From NCBI GenBank assembly GCA_964630925.1, contig CAZVZK010000024.1:20705-84704 (forward strand): DNA of 64,000 nucleotides, in the 5' to 3' direction. This document shows positions 8,391-16,285 of the stretch, piece after piece (positions within the stretch are counted from its first letter, which is position 1; each line of letters opens with the position of its first letter). The stretch is from RGDT01 sp964630925 (GTDB lineage Bacteria; Planctomycetota; Planctomycetia; Gemmatales; Gemmataceae). The position numbers and the translations under genes were made by a program. A model generated the notes under the pieces. That model ran no database searches. It saw only the letters and a list, made by a program, of their open reading frames with translations, and was not told the origin of the DNA.

Positions 8391-8528
8391 TCAGTGCGAA
8401 TGCCCGGCGTGGCCATCGCCGCCCGTGCCGGAGTACCCCCCGCTGGACCGGCACCCGGTGGCACCGGCGGCCATGACCGCGAAGGCGGCGGCCACGGCCA
8501 TCAGCCACACGATCTTCCTGATATTCAT
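8391..8528 (-). CDS. Very small lipoprotein with His tail (45 residues)
   Basis: From ATG 8528 on the minus strand the frame encodes a signal segment (IVWLMAVAAAFAVMAAGATGC) ending in a lipobox-type Cys, then RSSGGYSGTGGDGHAGHSH and TGA at 8391-8393. GGAGGGC precedes the start. It is similar in the mature N-terminus to the 41-residue lipoprotein at 8188-8313 and lies 77 nt upstream of it on the same strand. The GHAGHSH end suggests metal binding. Confidence 0.6.
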   Translation of the reverse strand: MNIRKIVWLMAVAAAFAVMAAGATGCRSSGGYSGTGGDGHAGHSH

Positions 8529-8797
8529 CACATGCCCTCCTGGACGGCTTTACGGATGCGGCGGATCGAGGCGGCTGCCGTGTCGTCCTGCTTGCCTTGG
8601 AAACGCGGCACGCGCCTGCACGTCATCCTCATCGGCACGGCCCGCAGGGGGCCTCAAGCCGATCCCGCTCCTCCGGCGCGGCGATCCGGGCGGGAGCGCT
8701 CCTCAAGGCGACGGCAGGGCGGGAAGGAAATGGATGAGGCCCAGTCCGGGGGCGGGCTGAGCCTCATGCGGCCGGGGACGCCGCTTCGTGTCGGCGG

Positions 8798-9133
8798 TCA
8801 GGAACGTGGCCTGGCGGCGAACGTGCCGTTCGGGCCTTCCAGCCTCGTCGGCCTCTTGCCGGCCGCCTCGACGGCCTCCCACATCAGCCGGGGGGAGATG
8901 ATGGCCTGGGGGCGTGGCGTGATCACGAGGGTGCGGGCCTCCATGTCGGCCTGCACCGCCCCGACGCCCTGCACGGCGTACAGTTTGTCGGCCACCTTCT
9001 TCACGCAGCCCTGGCAGTGCATGTCGGGGACGGTGATGGTGGTCTGCTGGGCGGCTGGGGCCTGGGCGAGGACGGCCGTGGCCGCCAAGGCGAGGGCGGC
9101 CACGGCGGCCGCGTATCTGGAGTGGCTCAGCAC
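8798..9133 (-). CDS. Exported HMA-domain metal-binding protein
   Basis: GTG at 9133, preceded by AAGGAGCG, starts a 111-residue product with a signal peptide (YAAAVAALALAATAVLAQA) and one HMA domain: TITVPDMHCQGCVKKVADKL with the CxxC metal site, then the beta-alpha-beta continuation TLVITPRPQ. The C-terminal stretch MWEAVEAAGKRPTRLEGPNG is matched by the end of the HMA protein at 39733-40302, so the two are paralogs. As an exported single HMA domain it is a candidate periplasmic Cu(I)/Hg carrier. A sigma70-like promoter lies at 9191-9219. Confidence 0.85.
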   Translation of the reverse strand: MLSHSRYAAAVAALALAATAVLAQAPAAQQTTITVPDMHCQGCVKKVADKLYAVQGVGAVQADMEARTLVITPRPQAIISPRLMWEAVEAAGKRPTRLEGPNGTFAARPRS

Positions 9134-9465
9134 GGGATTCGCTCCTTCCGTTGAGGGATGGGATCGGGGAGGCGGGGCTTGGCGGGCCGCTTTATGTCGG
9201 AGGCGTCGTCGGCTGTCAAGGCCCAGGAGGCCCTCTGGAAGCAATTCGCCCGGACCTGGATGCGGGGTCAAGCCCGGCGTCGGGGCGGCAAGGCCCTGGG
9301 GCAACGGCGGCGAGGATGGCGGCCCGGGCAAGGGCCCGGCGATTCACCGGGCTTGGCGTCCGGGCAGCAGGCCGGTGGAGGCGGGGGCGGGCTGAGAAGT
9401 TGCCGGCATGCCCGTCTGCGGGCGTGCCCGAGCGGAAGGAGGCAGGAGACGCCGGCGCTGTGGAA
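9134..9465 (-). other. Intergenic stretch between HMA gene and cytochrome operon end
   Basis: No convincing gene is seen in these 332 bases. The part near 9190-9220 holds the promoter of the HMA gene; the rest, which is the 3' region of the cytochrome operon, shows no clear hairpin followed by a T-run. Confidence 0.5.
9191..9219 (-). promoter_or_regulatory. Sigma70-like promoter of the HMA gene
   Basis: A perfect TTGACA (minus strand, 9214-9219) is 17 bp from CATAAA (9191-9196), about 58 nt before the GTG start at 9133. Read with a 19-bp spacer it would give TAAAGC, so MerR-type control is possible but no dyad is visible. Confidence 0.5.
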
Positions 9466-10200
9466 CTAGAGGTGCTTGTGCCAGCCCACGCCCTTGATGT
9501 CGTTCCACGCGGTCGTCTGGTGGCACAGGTGGCACTGGCCCACCTGGGCGTGGGGCTTGCCCGCCACCCTCCTTGAGATCATGTGGAAATGCCCCATGTA
9601 GTGGCTCGGCGGGGCCTGGTGGCACTGGGCGCAGTCGAGGGAGCTCGGGGGCGGGTGCCGGAAGCCCGGCACCGTCCACTTCTCCGTGGTGTGGCACGCC
9701 GCGCAGTCCCGGCCGAAGAGCCCCTGGTGGCGGTCCTTCGTGCCGTGGCACGCCGCGCAGTCGAGCGCCGCCTCACCGGGGCGCGCGTCCGCGTGGCCGC
9801 CCCGCTCCTTGAGCTGGCGCAGGCCGATCCGCGCCAGCGCGGCGTGGTCCATTTCCGTCGGGCGGCGGGCGGCCCCACGGTGTTCGGCGTGGCACTCGAC
9901 GCAGCTCCCGATGTCGGCGTGGAACGCCGTCGGCTGCCGCTGGAGCAGCGCCTGGCTGTTGGCGTGGCAGGCGACGCAGCTCGCGGCCTGCACGCCCCTG
10001 CCCGGCGTGTGGCAGGCGGCGCAGTCGTGCCCCAGGAAGGCGTGCGCCGAGGACAGCTCGCCCGGGAGGGCCATGCGCTGCCAGGACGCCGCGCTGAGCG
10101 GGCCGGGCCGGCCCCTGGGGTGGACCCCCAGGTAGTAGAACGCGCCGAACAGCACGAGGAGGAGCGCCGCCGCCGAAACCGCGTAGGGCCAGAGCTTCAT
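9466..10200 (-). CDS. Seven-haem c-type cytochrome, membrane-anchored
   Basis: The 244-residue product starts at ATG 10200, overlapping the stop of the upstream cytochrome b-like gene by 4 nt. One N-terminal anchor (YAVSAAALLLVLFGAFYYL) is followed by seven CxxCH haem sites (CAACH, CVACH, CVECH, CAACH, CAACH, CAQCH, CHLCH) plus extra His for axial ligation. The spacing is like cytochrome c3/c7-type multihaem proteins. It should sit on the periplasmic face and accept electrons from the membrane partner. The three-gene operon (reductase, cytochrome b, cytochrome c) looks like a dedicated electron-export chain; the terminal acceptor is unknown. Confidence 0.9.
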   Translation of the reverse strand: MKLWPYAVSAAALLLVLFGAFYYLGVHPRGRPGPLSAASWQRMALPGELSSAHAFLGHDCAACHTPGRGVQAASCVACHANSQALLQRQPTAFHADIGSCVECHAEHRGAARRPTEMDHAALARIGLRQLKERGGHADARPGEAALDCAACHGTKDRHQGLFGRDCAACHTTEKWTVPGFRHPPPSSLDCAQCHQAPPSHYMGHFHMISRRVAGKPHAQVGQCHLCHQTTAWNDIKGVGWHKHL

Positions 10201-10964
10201 GAGAACCACCTCAGCCCGAAGTGAATGGCGGCCCACACATGCAGGCCCAGGAGGGCGCACAGGGCGATGCCGGTGACGATGTGGAACGCCAGCCAGGCGG
10301 CGAACCAGCCCTTGAGCGCCTCGTGGGACCGGATGGCGTACTCCACGTCGGCTATCGACTCCGCCAGCCGCAGGGCGCGGGCCGCCGGGGGCAGCGAGGG
10401 GTCGTCAGCCGGCTGGTCCGCCCCGAGCAGGCCGAGCAGCTCCGCCCCCAGCCGGGGCCAGAGCCCCCTCCAGGGCCTCAGCATGGCGGCCTGCTCGGGG
10501 CGGGCGGCCTCGGCCGCCACCTGGCGGTAGGCCACCTCCAGCCGGGCCAGCAGCTCCTTCTTCTCGCCGGCCTCCAGGGCGACCTGCTTGAGCAGGTGGC
10601 GGCCGACGAAGCCGCTCAGGACGACGAGCAGCATCATCGCCGTCAGGGCGATGCCCAGGGGGCTGTGGAACTTGTGGCCGGTGTGCAGCAGGCCCAGCAG
10701 GGCACCCAGCAGGCCGGCGTAGATGTGCCAGGAAAGCAGGGTGGCCATCGAGACGTGCCGCGTCGCCGCCTCCTTGAGGGCCGGCACCCGCTTGACCGCC
10801 ATGTAGGCGAAGGACGCCAGCAGGAGCAGCCCCCCCGCCACGCCGAGGACGCCGCCCAGCAGGCTGCCGGCGAAGCGGGGGGAGGCATGCGCCAGGAAGC
10901 CCAGCCACGCCGCCAGCAGGAGGGCGACCAGCCCTCCGACGACCAGCGGCTCTCGGTCCTTCAT
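10197..10964 (-). CDS. Cytochrome b-like membrane protein
   Basis: A 255-residue protein with about five transmembrane helices (PLVVGGLVALLLAAWLGFLA; GVLGVAGGLLLLASFAYMAV; LLSWHIYAGLLGALLGLLHTG; IALTAMMLLVVLSGFVGRHLL; LAFHIVTGIALCALLGLHVWA). His residues are placed inside helices (SWH, LLHTGH, VGRH, AFH, LGLHVW) as expected for two b-type haems. A cytosolic helical domain lies between helices 4 and 5. It begins 1 nt after the reductase stop and overlaps the cytochrome c start by ATGA, so the three are translationally coupled. It likely carries electrons from the flavin reductase through the membrane to the seven-haem protein. Confidence 0.8.
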   Translation of the reverse strand: MKDREPLVVGGLVALLLAAWLGFLAHASPRFAGSLLGGVLGVAGGLLLLASFAYMAVKRVPALKEAATRHVSMATLLSWHIYAGLLGALLGLLHTGHKFHSPLGIALTAMMLLVVLSGFVGRHLLKQVALEAGEKKELLARLEVAYRQVAAEAARPEQAAMLRPWRGLWPRLGAELLGLLGADQPADDPSLPPAARALRLAESIADVEYAIRSHEALKGWFAAWLAFHIVTGIALCALLGLHVWAAIHFGLRWFS

Positions 10965-10965
10965 G

Positions 10966-12813
10966 TCACGCCTCCACGGATACGTCGCCGGCGGACCTGG
11001 CCTGGCAGGCCAGGATGATGCCCTTTTCCTTGTCGCCCGGCTCCAGGCCGTCCTCGACGGCCATCGTCACCTGGCCGGACAGCAGCCTCACGCGGCATGT
11101 CCCGCAGGTCCCCACGCGGCAGGAGTTGTCGATCTCGACGCCGGCCACGTCCGCCACGTCCAGGATGGCCTTGTCCGGCGGCAGCGGCGCGGACTTCTCG
11201 GAGCGGGCGAAGGTGACTGTGGGGAAGGCCACCCCGGCACCGGCCCCGTCGGCCTCCTGGCCCGCCGGCGGCGTGGCGGGCGGCCGCGCCGGCTCCGGCT
11301 TGCCCAGGGCCGGGCCGAACGCCTCGGTCTTGACCCGGCTGGGGGGGACGCCGAGCTCCGCCAGCAGCTTCTTGACCGCCTCCATCATCGGCACCGGGCC
11401 GCAGACGTGGACGTATCGCGACCCGAGGTCGGGGACGGATTGGGCGATCAGCTCCTTGGTGATCCGGCCGGCCGGCCCGCTCCAGCCTGTCCCCTCCGCC
11501 CTGGACGCCGTGATGACGACGCGCAGGTTCGCGTGGCGGCGCTGGAGGTACTCCAGCTCCTCGCGGAAGATGATGTCCTGCGGGCTGCGGACGGAGTACA
11601 GCAGGTAGATGTCGCCGGCCCAGCAGCGGTCCGTCAGGTAGCGGATGACGCTCATCAGGGGCGTGACGCCGACCCCGCCGGCGACGAGCAGGATGCACTT
11701 GCACTCCCGCCCGGTGAAGGTGAAGGCCCCCGACGGGCCGGAAGCCTCCAGGAGGTCGCCCTCCTTGACGCCGCCGTGCAGGAAGCCCGAGACGAGGCCA
11801 GGCCCCTCGTGCCTGACCGTGATCTCGGCGTAGTCGTGCTGGGTCGGCGAGGAGGAGATCGTGTAGCTGCGCCTCACCGGCTTGCCGTCCGGGGCCACCG
11901 TGACGGTGAGGAACTGCCCAGGCAGCCAGGCGAACGGCAGCACGCCCCCCAGCGGGTTCATCAGCCGGAACGTCTTCACGTCGGGCGTCTCCTGGAAGAT
12001 GCGGGAGACGCGCAGGCGGCCCGACCACTTCCCGGGGGCGGCGGGCGAGGCGGGGGCGGCCTCCGGGGCGGCGTGCCGGCCGTCGGCCGGGGGCGGCGCG
12101 GCGGCGGGCGTGGTGCCGGCGGCCTCGGCCTGGGCGTCCCCCCCGGCCAGGGCCTCAAGCAACTGGGCGGCACGCTGCATCTTGTGGTAGTACATCCAGA
12201 ACATCGCGGCCGCGAAGCCGGCCAGCAGGATCATGGAGAGGAAGTGGAACCAGGAGAGCCCGAAAGGCCCTGCGGGCGGCCCTTCCCCGGCGGGGGGCGT
12301 CAGGTTCATCTCGCGGCGGAGCCAGCGCAGGGCGATGTCACGCGGGGGCCTGCCCTCGGCGACGGCCCTCCTGGCCGCCAGCCCGCTGTCGAGGCGGGAG
12401 AGGCCCTCGCGCATCTGGGCCAACGCCTCCTGCATGCCGGCGTCGTCCCCGGCCTCGGCGGCCTGCGCCATCCGTTCCACGCCGCCGGACAGCAAGGCGG
12501 CCCCTTCCTGCATGCGCGTCCGTGCCTGTCCCAGGACTTCCTCGCGCCGCTCAGGCGTCAGCTCGTCGAGGCCCATGAGGGACGGGTAGAGCTGCTTGGG
12601 CGGGGCCTTCCCCATCCCTTCCATCATGCCGCCCATGCCGCCCTTGCCGCCCATCTTCCCCTTGGGCTGGCCCTTCTTCCCGTCGGCGGGGTGGTGCTTC
12701 TCGTGGTCCTCGTCCGCCGCCTGGCCGCGTGCAGGGGCGGGGTGGGCCGCCAGGATGGCCCAGAAGGCGAGCGCCGCCAGGCAGCGTCGGGCCGTCGTCG
12801 GGACTGCGTTCAT
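10966..12813 (-). CDS. Membrane FAD/NAD(P) reductase with C-terminal 2Fe-2S ferredoxin domain
   Basis: A 615-residue modular protein. It has a signal peptide, a His/Met/Lys-rich stretch (HEKHHPADGKKG, MGGKGGMGGMMEGMG), a helical region of about 110 residues with the pattern seen in CpxP/periplasmic chaperones (LTPERREEVL), and a transmembrane segment (FHFLSMILLAGFAAAMFWMYY). Then come a ferredoxin-NADP reductase domain with RRSYTISSSP for flavin and GGVGVTPLMSV and VCGPVPMMEAV for the nucleotide, and a plant-type ferredoxin domain (CRVGTCGTC...C). It heads the operon with the cytochromes. The reductase part is probably cytosolic. The N-terminal metal-rich part is unusual for the family and suggests a link to copper or iron reduction, which is inference. 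Confidence 0.88.
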   Translation of the reverse strand: MNAVPTTARRCLAALAFWAILAAHPAPARGQAADEDHEKHHPADGKKGQPKGKMGGKGGMGGMMEGMGKAPPKQLYPSLMGLDELTPERREEVLGQARTRMQEGAALLSGGVERMAQAAEAGDDAGMQEALAQMREGLSRLDSGLAARRAVAEGRPPRDIALRWLRREMNLTPPAGEGPPAGPFGLSWFHFLSMILLAGFAAAMFWMYYHKMQRAAQLLEALAGGDAQAEAAGTTPAAAPPPADGRHAAPEAAPASPAAPGKWSGRLRVSRIFQETPDVKTFRLMNPLGGVLPFAWLPGQFLTVTVAPDGKPVRRSYTISSSPTQHDYAEITVRHEGPGLVSGFLHGGVKEGDLLEASGPSGAFTFTGRECKCILLVAGGVGVTPLMSVIRYLTDRCWAGDIYLLYSVRSPQDIIFREELEYLQRRHANLRVVITASRAEGTGWSGPAGRITKELIAQSVPDLGSRYVHVCGPVPMMEAVKKLLAELGVPPSRVKTEAFGPALGKPEPARPPATPPAGQEADGAGAGVAFPTVTFARSEKSAPLPPDKAILDVADVAGVEIDNSCRVGTCGTCRVRLLSGQVTMAVEDGLEPGDKEKGIILACQARSAGDVSVEA

Positions 12814-12857
12814 CGCTCATGCGCCTCGGACGCGGGCGTTGGGGGCGGCCGGCAGTT

Positions 12858-12894
12858 GAGGCATCACCGGCCCCTGGGCGGCCGGTGATGCCTC
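12858..12894 (-). terminator. Hairpin downstream of the 12903-13241 gene
   Basis: A perfect 15-bp inverted repeat (GAGGCATCACCGGCC and complement) with a 7-nt loop lies right after the stop of the Tyr/Gly-rich gene and before the reductase operon. There is no T-run, so it is a likely but not certain terminator; it could also insulate the operon start. Confidence 0.55.
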
Positions 12895-12902
12895 GGGGCG
12901 AA

Positions 12903-13241
12903 TCAGCGGCGGTGCCCCAGCGGGTAGGCGTAATAGCCGCCGGGGTAGGCCGCGCCGTGGGCGGGGTAGTAGGGGGCGTAGCCGTGGTAGTAGGTGCGGG
13001 GGTAGGCGTAATGCCCGCCGGGGTAGACTGGGCCGTAATAGGAGTGCCTGGGGCCGTAGTGGGAGTACCCCGAATAGTAGCTGTAGTGGCCGGCGTAGCC
13101 GGAGTAGCCGGAGTGGCCGGAGTAGCCGTAGTGGCGGTACCCGCCGTAGCCGTGCTGGGCCGCAGCGGGCGCAGCCGCCACGAGCAGCGCCGCGAGGGCG
13201 AGCGCCAGGGCGGCGAGGGCCGGGGATCGCTGGAGTAACAT
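12903..13241 (-). CDS. Exported Gly/Tyr/His-rich protein
   Basis: A 112-residue product with a clear signal peptide (LAALALALAALLVAAAPAAA) and a mature part made almost wholly of Gly, Tyr, His, Ser and Pro (GYGGYRHYGYSGHSGYSGYAG and similar). GAGGAGG precedes the ATG at 13241. Such low-complexity proteins are common in planctomycete envelopes; the many His and Tyr could bind copper. No domain recognised. Confidence 0.75.
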   Translation of the reverse strand: MLLQRSPALAALALALAALLVAAAPAAAQHGYGGYRHYGYSGHSGYSGYAGHYSYYSGYSHYGPRHSYYGPVYPGGHYAYPRTYYHGYAPYYPAHGAAYPGGYYAYPLGHRR

Positions 13242-13272
13242 GGCTGGCCTCCTCGGGCGAAGTGGTCGGTGT

Positions 13273-14190
13273 CTACTTGCTCGGCGGGTGGGCCTTGTGG
13301 GCGTCCGGCTTCGCCTGGCCCAGGAGGGCCTTGCGCTGCTCGTCCGTGAGGGCCTTCGCCGCCTCGCCGACCGAGCGGATGAACGCCATCCGCTGGTCGC
13401 CGCGAAGCCTCTCGATCTGCTGGACCTTGGCCTGGACCTGCTTCGCGTCCGGCTCGTCAGCGCCGGTCAGCTCCCACAGCTCCTGCTCGGCCTCGTCGAT
13501 CTTCCGCTGGGCCTTCGACTTGTCCAGCAGCGCCTTCTGCTTGGCCCTGTTCAGAGTCGCCTGCTGCCCGGTGGCCAGCGTGATGTGTTCGGGGTGGTCG
13601 AGGAAGAAGTCGGACGCGCCGATGTGGTAGAGGTGCGAGGCCCCCGGGAAGCCGGGCAGGGCCGAGGCCATCTTCATCTTCATCCCCTTGGCCCCCATGC
13701 CGGCCATGCTGCCCATGCCCATCATCCCCATCATCTCCATGTCGTCGTCCATCATCCCCGTGCCGCCCATCCCGCCGCCCTTCATCCTGTCCATGTCCGT
13801 CATCCCGCCCATGCCGGGCATGCCCTTCTGGCCGCCCCCCATGCCGCCCATCATCCCGTGCATCTCCATGCCCTTCATGCCCATCCCGGACATGCCGGCT
13901 CCTTTCTGCGTCCCGGGCATGCCCGCCATCCCTCCGCCCGCCGCCGCAGTCCCCGTGTGGCCCTTCTTCAGGGCGGCCTCCAGCCGCGCGACCTTGGCCT
14001 GGAGGTCGCGGACCTGGGCGGCCAGGTCCTTGTCGGCGGCCGCCGCCTTGTCCGCGTGCGCGTACTTGGCGGGGCCGGCCGCCTTGTCCTGCGCCTGGCC
14101 CACCCCAGGCCAGGCCAGGCCGGCCCCCAGCGCCGCCGCGAAGAGGAGCAGGGCCAGGCGGGCGGCGGCCGAGTGGCTGAAGTTGTTCAT
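13273..14190 (-). CDS. CpxP/ZraP-like periplasmic protein with long Met/Gly-rich insert
   Basis: ATG 14190 follows GAGGG and gives a 305-residue product. A signal peptide (LALLLFAAALGAGLAWP) is followed by a coiled-coil-like segment (LAAQVRDLQAKVARLEAALKK) and a striking central tract of about 90 residues of Met, Gly, Asp and Lys (GMKGMEMHGMMGGMGGG). The C-terminal helical domain is of the Spy/CpxP/ZraP kind, LTDEQRKALLGQ being close to the LTxxQ hallmark. Met-rich tracts bind Cu(I)/Ag(I) in CusF, CopC and related proteins. A metal-buffering periplasmic chaperone is the best reading. A strong MerR-type promoter is directly upstream (14238-14268). Confidence 0.8.
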   Translation of the reverse strand: MNNFSHSAAARLALLLFAAALGAGLAWPGVGQAQDKAAGPAKYAHADKAAAADKDLAAQVRDLQAKVARLEAALKKGHTGTAAAGGGMAGMPGTQKGAGMSGMGMKGMEMHGMMGGMGGGQKGMPGMGGMTDMDRMKGGGMGGTGMMDDDMEMMGMMGMGSMAGMGAKGMKMKMASALPGFPGASHLYHIGASDFFLDHPEHITLATGQQATLNRAKQKALLDKSKAQRKIDEAEQELWELTGADEPDAKQVQAKVQQIERLRGDQRMAFIRSVGEAAKALTDEQRKALLGQAKPDAHKAHPPSK

Positions 14191-14237
14191 GGCGTCCCTC
14201 GTGTTCGTTGTGTTCGTCAAGCCGGGGCGGTGTTTCC

Positions 14238-14268
14238 AGTTTCGTCCCTGTAGCCGCTACAGGGTCAA
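14238..14268 (-). promoter_or_regulatory. MerR-type promoter with perfect 9-bp dyad
   Basis: TTGACC (14263-14268, minus strand), a 19-bp spacer and GAAACT (14238-14243). The region holds a perfect dyad CCCTGTAGC-C-GCTACAGGG (14246-14264), very like the operators of ZntR, CadR, PbrR and CueR. It drives the Met-rich chaperone gene starting at 14190. Confidence 0.85.
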
Positions 14269-14293
14269 GGGGTAAAATCACGGCCGGCCCTGC

Positions 14294-14515
14294 TCACCGG
14301 GCCCGGCAGCAGGTGGAGGTCCACTTGCAGCAGGCCGCGCCCACCTTGCAGCAGGGCTTCGGCCTGGGCGTGCGGCCGCAGCAGGCTATGCCCCGGTGGC
14401 AGCAGTCCAGGCGCTTCTCGCAGCAGGTCACCGGGTCGCGGGCCGCCCCCAGGTACGGCCCGGACGGCAGGAAGGCGAACAGCAGGAACAGCGACATCGC
14501 CAGGTTGCGGAACAT
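14294..14515 (-). CDS. Small exported metallothionein-like CC-ladder protein
   Basis: A 73-residue product: signal segment (LAMSLFLLFAFLPSGPYLG), then a mature part of about 45 residues with six evenly spaced Cys pairs (TCC, DCC, ACC, PCC, ACC, TCC) among Lys and Arg. Twelve Cys in so short a basic protein strongly suggests metal-thiolate binding, as in metallothioneins, but exported. The same CC spacing occurs in the N-terminal half of the HMA protein at 39733-40302. It lies upstream of and co-directional with the Met-rich chaperone gene. No named family known to me. Confidence 0.7.
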   Translation of the reverse strand: MFRNLAMSLFLLFAFLPSGPYLGAARDPVTCCEKRLDCCHRGIACCGRTPRPKPCCKVGAACCKWTSTCCRAR

Positions 14516-14862
14516 GGCTCACCCCCGGGGCCGGGCCGGCAGGGCGAATGGCCTGGCTCAATGGCCACCGACAAGAACTCGCCGCGTCTTCCGTTTCGGC
14601 GGCTCGCAACAACCATGCCACGCTGGGGCTGGCGCATGCCGCCGCGATTTGCCGCACTTTCTGCGGGCGTCCTGGATGATGGCTGCGGGCCCCCCTGGCC
14701 CTCCCCGTGCCTGGTCCGCACAGTCGTGCGCCGTAGCTGACTACCGGGTCAAGGCGATCAGAAAGAATGCGGCCCCGGACGCCCCCGGCCTTTCAACCGC
14801 CCCTCCCCGCGCGGCCGATACACCTTCCGGGGATCGCCCGCAGCACGCCCAGGGAGGCCGCG
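14516..14862. other. Intergenic region between divergent metal genes
   Basis: About 350 bases with no convincing gene. It separates the minus-strand CC-ladder gene from the plus-strand outer-membrane protein gene. A possible MerR-type site (minus strand TTGACC at 14747-14752, imperfect dyad CCGTAG-CTGA-CTACCGG at 14731-14747, weak ACGACT 19 bp away) lies near 14722-14752; the weak -10 makes it uncertain. Confidence 0.45.
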
Positions 14863-16239
14863 ATGGGACACGGAAGCCGCTGGTGGGCCGCCATGCTCGG
14901 GGGCCTCTTGCTCGGGGCGGCCACCCCGACGGCCATCGGGCAGCAGGCCCCGGCCCCGGCGTCCGCGCACCCGACGCACGGGGCGTCAACGCCGTCGGCC
15001 GGGGCCGGGGCCGCCGAGCCTGCCTCCCTCTCGCTCGCCGCCCTGGAGCAGATGGCGATGCAGGCCAACCCGACGCTCGCCCAGGCGGCGGCCCGCATCG
15101 ACATGGCGCGCGGCAACGCCCTCCAGGCGGGGCTGCCGTTCAACCCGACGCTCGCCTACCGGGCCGAGCAGGTCGGCGTCGCGGGCACCGCCGGCGAGTT
15201 CCAGGGCGTCGTCATCTCGCAGGAGATCGTCACCGCCGGCAAGCTCCGGCTCAGCCGGGCCAAGTACGAGCAGCAGGCCGTGCAGGCGGAGATCCAGGCC
15301 CTCGCCCAGGATCTCCGCGTCCGCAACGCCGTCCGGCTGCGCTACTACGACGTGGCCGCCGCCCAGCGGGTCGTCGAGGCCCGCACGCGGCTGCTCCAGG
15401 TGTCCGAGGAGGGGCTGAAGGCCACGCGCCAGCTCGTCAACGTCGGGGCGGCCAACCGGCCCGACCTGCTCCAGGCCGAGGTGGAGGAGAGGCGTGCCCG
15501 GCTCGACCTGAAGTCGGCGCGGACGCGGCTTGAGGGCGAATGGGCGCGGCTGGCCGCCACCGTCGGCGACCCCCGGCTGGCCCAGGTGCCGCTGGACGGC
15601 CCGCTGGAGCTGGACGGCCCGCCGCCCGACTGGGACAGGGCCCTGTGCGACCTGCTCGACGCCAGCCCCGAGATGCAGCTCGTCCGCGCCGAGGCCGTCC
15701 GCGACGAGATCGCCCTCCGCCGCGAGCAGGCCGAGCCGTACCCCAACGTCCGCCTCCAGGCCGGGGTGGGCTACAACCACGAGTCCCGCAACACGGTGGC
15801 GGACGCGCAGGTCGGCATCCGCGTCCCCCTCTTCGACCGCAACCAGGGCACGATACGCCATGCGAAGGCGGAGCTGGCCCGCGCCCACGCCGAGGTGCGG
15901 CGGATGGAGCTGTCCCTGCGCGAGCGGTTCGCCGACGCGGCGACCCGCTACAGGACGGCGCGGGCCACGGCGGAGGAGTACCGTTCCGAGATCCTGCCCA
16001 GGGCGCGCGAGGCCCACGCCCTGCTGCTGGACAGCTTCCGCAGCAGGCGGGCGGCCTGGCCGCAGGTGCTGGTGGCCGAGCGGACCTGGGCGCAGCTCAG
16101 CGTCGAGTACGTCGAGGCCCTGCACGGCCTGCGCAAGGCGGACGTGGAGATCAGGGGCCTGCTGCTGACCGACGGCCTCGCCCAGCCGCCGGGGCCGACG
16201 CCCCAGGGCCACCTCGACGCGACGCCCAGGCCGCGCTGA
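14863..16239 (+). CDS. Outer-membrane efflux protein, TolC/CusC family
   Basis: ATG 14863 follows AGGGAGG and gives 458 residues: a signal peptide (WWAAMLGGLLLGAATPTAIG), an Ala/Pro linker, then OEP helices with LEQMAMQANPTLAQAAARIDM near 75, VVISQEIVTAGKLRLSRAK near 135 and VGIRVPLFDRNQGTIRHAKAE near 330. This is the outer-membrane channel of a tripartite pump. It is in the same direction as cusB/cusA (18305, 19841), separated from them only by the minus-strand multicopper oxidase, so it is the best candidate partner (CusC role) of that pump. Confidence 0.9.
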   Translation: MGHGSRWWAAMLGGLLLGAATPTAIGQQAPAPASAHPTHGASTPSAGAGAAEPASLSLAALEQMAMQANPTLAQAAARIDMARGNALQAGLPFNPTLAYRAEQVGVAGTAGEFQGVVISQEIVTAGKLRLSRAKYEQQAVQAEIQALAQDLRVRNAVRLRYYDVAAAQRVVEARTRLLQVSEEGLKATRQLVNVGAANRPDLLQAEVEERRARLDLKSARTRLEGEWARLAATVGDPRLAQVPLDGPLELDGPPPDWDRALCDLLDASPEMQLVRAEAVRDEIALRREQAEPYPNVRLQAGVGYNHESRNTVADAQVGIRVPLFDRNQGTIRHAKAELARAHAEVRRMELSLRERFADAATRYRTARATAEEYRSEILPRAREAHALLLDSFRSRRAAWPQVLVAERTWAQLSVEYVEALHGLRKADVEIRGLLLTDGLAQPPGPTPQGHLDATPRPR

Positions 16240-16252
16240 GCCGGGCCGCCGT

Positions 16253-16280
16253 GCGGGCCGCGCCAAGGGGCGCGGCCCGC
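16253..16280. terminator. Bidirectional hairpin between convergent genes
   Basis: A perfect 12-bp inverted repeat (GCGGGCCGCGCC and complement, AAGG loop) sits in the 46-bp gap between the convergent outer-membrane protein and multicopper oxidase genes. No T-run is present; position supports a terminator for both strands. Confidence 0.6.
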
Positions 16281-16285
16281 CGCCG

